Assembly: GCA_016718825.1 (NCBI GenBank)
Contig: JADKCL010000009.1
Location: 62,001 to 126,000 of the forward strand
Length of the DNA: 64,000 nt
Source: Bacteroidota bacterium
Lineage (GTDB): Bacteria; Bacteroidota; Bacteroidia; J057; JADKCL01
Direction of reading: 5' to 3'
The notes under the pieces were generated by a model. It saw nothing but the letters and a program-made list of their open reading frames with translations, ran no database searches and had not been told where the DNA came from. The translations under genes were made by a program, and so were the position numbers. Below are positions 61,029-64,000 of the stretch, one piece after another. Position 1 is the first letter of the stretch. Each line of letters starts with the position of its first letter.

Positions 61029-61536
61029 GAATGACTTCTGAAGTAGATCGAATGACTTGTTGGGGTCCCCCGAATGACTTCCAAGGCCATTCGAATGACT
61101 TCCGAAGTCCCTCGAATGACTTCCAAGGCCATTCGAATGACTTGTTGGGGTCCCTCGAATGACTTCCGAGGTCCCTCGAATGACTTCCAAGGCCATTCGA
61201 ATGACTTGTTGGGGTCCCTCGAATGACTTCCAAGGTCCCTCGAATGACTTGTTGGGGTCCCTCGAATGACTTCCAAGGCCATTCGAATGACTTCAGAGGC
61301 CATTCGTTCCAGTTCAGAAGTCATTCGATCTACTTCCAAGGTCATTCGAATGACTTCCAAAGTCCCTCGAATGACTTCCAAGGTCCCTCGAATGACTTCC
61401 AAGGTCCCTCGAATGACTTCCGAGGTCCCTCGAATGACTTTCGAGGCCATTCGAATGACTTCCGAGGCCATTCGAATGACTTCCGAGGTCCCTCGAATGA
61501 CTTCCAAGGCCATTCGAATGACTTCAGAAGTCATTC
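61029..61536. repeat. Minisatellite, 24 units of 21 or 22 bp
   Basis: Twenty units of 21 bp and four of 22 bp add up exactly to 508 bp. The main forms are GAATGACTTCCAAGGTCCCTC and its variant ending in GGCCATTC; the 22-bp form has GTTGGGG in place of CCAAGG. The last unit, GAATGACTT-CAG-AAGTCATTC, is itself a palindrome. The 22-bp units shift reading frame, so I regard the array as noncoding. Confidence 0.88.
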
Positions 61537-61896
61537 TGGACGCAATGGAGGCCGATTTTGGTTTTTGGGAGGGTTTTGCTTTCTTTCTGGAAGTTGGAGA
61601 TTTTGGGATGTGTTTTTCGGCATCCGCCCATGGGATTCCAAAGTAAGAATCCGTAGTAGGGCAGTGCATGGGAGGCTTCAAAATCTCCCTTCGTTGCCAA
61701 TCCAAACGCTGGATAGCTACACTATCGACCAAAAATGTGAGATGATTGTTGCCAATTCCCGAAACCTCCTTATCTTCAAGGCCTCAACCACTTTAGAAAC
61801 ACGATTAAGGGTAGTAACCGCTCTTTCTGACAAACCGACCGTCTCGGTTTCTGCTGTATTTTTTTTAATCGCAACACCTTCTAATTCACCACGAAC

Positions 61897-64000
61897 GTGA
61901 TTCCTGAAAATTCAGTCAATGCTCCCAAGCAACAGCAACCCAAGGAAAACCAAGGGGAGCACGAAGATATATGGTCATCGGGCTTTGAAACCAAGGCCGG
62001 CGCTTTTGCTTCGCCGCCTCCGATGCAGTTGACAGCAAATGCGGCGGAGCCATTGGGGCAGGTGGTTCAACGCAAGGGAGGCCTCACGCCCGAGCAAATG
62101 GCCTTGATTGCTTCGTTTGGCATGCAAGGCGCGGTCAGCCAATTGTCAGAAGCCGAGCAAACGAATCTTGCAACGTTCTTGGAGGGCTTTCAGTTATACA
62201 GCCAAGCCTCTTTTGGCCCAAGCGGCGGCATCGAACGAACCTACCAAGCCGAAGGTCAAGGCATGCAGCTTGCCATCGAGCAGTTGCCCGGCAACCAAGT
62301 CAAAAAAACGGTACACTATTATAAAGGTAGTTTCCAGTTTCACCATGAAACCATCGAGACCCAAGCCGATGGTCCCGAAGGTGCAGCTTCTGAAAATGAA
62401 GAGGCCCTGACCGTCGAATTGCCGACGACATTTACAGAATCCGTCTTCGTTCCGGGCAAGGGCATTGTCTCCGTCGGTACGGACGACCTCTTTAAAACCG
62501 AGGCAAGCACTCCGATCGGCGTAGAGGCCGCAACCCCGACTTTGGACCGCCATCTGCGTTACCGCCGCGAAATCGAAGTCAAAACTGCCGATGGCCGTGA
62601 GATTTTGATTCAGGTTGTGGGCCGTACGAATCTTGCCAAGGGCAACAAAGATGCTGCAAGTCTTGCCATCAAGGGCGATTCGCAGTTGGAAATGCGGATG
62701 CTTGTCAAACGTTGGGACGGCGCGACGAGCTTTGAGGAATCCTTCGGGAAGGGCAATTCGCTGAACGAAGCAATTCCCACCTGCGCGGCCGACGGCAACT
62801 TCGCCGAACTGCTGCTGCAACCCGGCACACCCGACGAAGCATTTTTGGACGCCGCCATTGCCAAAGCCAACACGCTCTTGCCTGCCTTGGGCAAACCTGA
62901 GCGGGAGGATAAGAAGCAAATTGGAACATTTGAACAAGAGGAGGGCGATCCGAACTCCGTCAAGACAGACAAGCAATTAGCCAATCCTGAAATCGTAGAT
63001 CCTATCGGCCATGCCGAAAAGAAACCTGAGTTAATACCATGGAACGAAATGACCATGGAGGAGAAGCGGGAAGAAGCTTGGGAAACCTTCAAGGAGGCTT
63101 TTTCTTGGACGGAATTGTTGATGGAAATCTTGGCAGGGGTTGCCATGATGCTCATCGCCATCATTGGTGTAAAAATGATCGGACCAGCGATGATGGTATT
63201 CTTGGGAGGCCTCGCAATCGCAATGGGACTTTGGACCATTATTGCACCCTATCTCGATGGAAAAAGCACCTCCGTGGTGGAATGGATCAAAGGGGGGCTC
63301 TTGATTATCGGCGGTGCGGCCTTGATCGTATCGGCGGTCGTCACCTCACCGGGCTGGGCTCCAGTGGCAGGCGGTATTGCATTGACCGCATTTCTATTGT
63401 ATGCCATCGTCGAACTGATCAATTCGAAAATGATCTATGAGGAGGCCATTGTAGCACCGACCCGCGAGGAAATGCAAACGAAAGTCAAAGCATCAGCAGT
63501 AGAGGCCAAAAATGGAGTACGGGACTTGACGTTGGGTTTCATGACCGGTAAGAAAATGGACAAGGGTGTAGATGCGCTTTTGGAGCCATTTACTAAAGGT
63601 GGCACTAGCCCGACGGAGTCAATTTTCGCCAACGAAGAGTCTGGCGGTTTGGGGGCTGCATCTGCAGATGAGGCCGTGCCCAAACAGGTGGAGGAGCCTA
63701 TGGCTGCCAAGGAGGAAGAAGCTTTGATCCCTAAGAAGGAGGAAATTGAAGAGGTCGGTGGAATTCAGAAGCCGACCCCTTCGCCTCAAATGGATGACGT
63801 CTATCTCATCCAGAAGGGTATCGTGGACCAAGTCAAAAATGGTACAATCACGCTCAAAAACAGGCGGCAGAAGGGAAATTTTGGCGAAATGGATGTTGAC
63901 GTAGCCTTGACGGAGATTGGTTTGAAACCATTGGGGCGTCGAATCACAGACTTGGATGCACATACAGAGCATGGAATCGACCATGTATATTTCAAGGAAG
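61897..64000 (+). CDS. Putative injection-system payload: polymorphic toxin with nuclease-type C-terminus, 3'-truncated
   Basis: The frame runs from a GTG (the only start after the last in-frame TAA that keeps the leader) to the window edge, about 701 codons. The N-terminus is Gln/Pro-rich and contains AFASPPPMQLTANAAEP and VVQRKGG, a composition I associate with Bacteroidota injection-system cargo (DUF4157-type leaders). Residues 405-508 hold hydrophobic helices (MEILAGVAMMLIAIIGVKMI, WIKGGLLIIGGAALIVSAVV). The visible end, QKGNFGEMDVDVALTEIG ... TDLDAHTEHGIDHVYFKE, matches the start of a restriction-endonuclease-fold toxin family common in polymorphic toxins. The catalytic E-x-K would lie beyond the edge. 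No immunity gene is visible. Confidence 0.75.
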   Translation, partial: MIPENSVNAPKQQQPKENQGEHEDIWSSGFETKAGAFASPPPMQLTANAAEPLGQVVQRKGGLTPEQMALIASFGMQGAVSQLSEAEQTNLATFLEGFQLYSQASFGPSGGIERTYQAEGQGMQLAIEQLPGNQVKKTVHYYKGSFQFHHETIETQADGPEGAASENEEALTVELPTTFTESVFVPGKGIVSVGTDDLFKTEASTPIGVEAATPTLDRHLRYRREIEVKTADGREILIQVVGRTNLAKGNKDAASLAIKGDSQLEMRMLVKRWDGATSFEESFGKGNSLNEAIPTCAADGNFAELLLQPGTPDEAFLDAAIAKANTLLPALGKPEREDKKQIGTFEQEEGDPNSVKTDKQLANPEIVDPIGHAEKKPELIPWNEMTMEEKREEAWETFKEAFSWTELLMEILAGVAMMLIAIIGVKMIGPAMMVFLGGLAIAMGLWTIIAPYLDGKSTSVVEWIKGGLLIIGGAALIVSAVVTSPGWAPVAGGIALTAFLLYAIVELINSKMIYEEAIVAPTREEMQTKVKASAVEAKNGVRDLTLGFMTGKKMDKGVDALLEPFTKGGTSPTESIFANEESGGLGAASADEAVPKQVEEPMAAKEEEALIPKKEEIEEVGGIQKPTPSPQMDDVYLIQKGIVDQVKNGTITLKNRRQKGNFGEMDVDVALTEIGLKPLGRRITDLDAHTEHGIDHVYFKE

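Larger units (their letters stand above)
60274..61896. other. Gene-free 1.6-kb region rich in repeats
   Basis: No convincing reading frame; several long frames exist only because the 21-bp array lacks stops in most frames. It holds small hairpins near 60301-60350, tandem 20-bp repeats, a duplicated GC-rich 39-bp block and a 24-unit minisatellite. It separates a minus-strand gene from the start of the putative payload gene and may contain its promoter. Confidence 0.6.

Noticed and set aside
61029..61536. CRISPR array
   Set aside because: Units are contiguous 21/22-mers without unique spacers, and no cas genes are near; it is a minisatellite.
60983..61732. Repeat protein of 249 residues on the minus strand (and 225/126-residue frames on the plus strand)
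   Set aside because: The frames are open only because the repeat unit has no stop in most frames; the 22-bp units shift the repeat peptide (EVIRMAL to SHSRD to KSFEWPW), which a real repeat protein would not tolerate.

Overview
The window reads as a chromosomal segment of a Bacteroidota bacterium, possibly Saprospira- or Cytophaga-like; the genus is a guess. Evidence: type IX secretion C-terminal sorting domains (4238-5338, 51687-53435), the PCHENW/CxxC N-terminal domain common in this phylum, outer-membrane barrel proteins, and a good match to the Bacteroidota promoter consensus TTTG-N19-TAnnTTTG (24375-24405).

Left part (1-16.3 kb): ordinary chromosome. A 5'-truncated unknown gene, oligopeptidase B, an HEFGH protein, a T9SS-sorted protein, an exported class V aminotransferase, a decayed GNAT acetyltransferase, a large exported TPR protein, then a fatty-acid beta-oxidation cluster (thiolase, hydratase/dehydrogenase, acyl-CoA dehydrogenase) followed by a convergent CaiB/BaiF CoA-transferase.

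Centre (16.4-50.4 kb): about 34 kb of genes all on the + strand, many overlapping by a few bases. It opens with two tandem paralogous exported proteins, a degenerate GH18-like membrane protein and a small membrane protein. A nearly complete contractile injection system (CIS) follows: Pvc16/DUF4255 cap, unknown, sheath, two tubes, DUF5908, LysM tube adaptor, VgrG-like spike, gp25, baseplate J-like (Pvc11), fibre-like protein, Pvc12, tape measure, AAA+ ATPase. No PAAR tip gene is seen. The first tube gene has its own promoter and terminator. The block continues through a membrane M23-family peptidase into what I consider the most interesting part: a ubiquitin-like conjugation module of E1 (ThiF-type), ubiquitin-like protein ending in Gly, and E2-like protein with HPN and Cys. 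Then come a membrane protein whose cytosolic domain looks like a JAB/MPN domain with its JAMM ligands lost, and a large membrane protein with vWA, Cys/His cluster and FHA-like domain. The four parts (E1, Ubl, E2, MPN-like) parallel bacterial Bil/CBASS-type ubiquitin-like systems but are here joined to a CIS operon.

Right part (50.4-64 kb): a repeat-rich spacer, a small unknown gene, a four-gene minus-strand unit (fibre-like protein, two outer-membrane barrels, T9SS protein), a solitary type IIG-like restriction-modification enzyme, a Gly-tailed unknown gene, and a 1.6 kb gene-free stretch with a 24-unit 21/22-bp minisatellite. At the right edge a long gene runs off the window. Its N-terminus resembles CIS-associated cargo and its visible end resembles a polymorphic nuclease toxin, so it is a plausible payload for the upstream CIS.

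All family assignments are by eye from sequence motifs; no database was searched.
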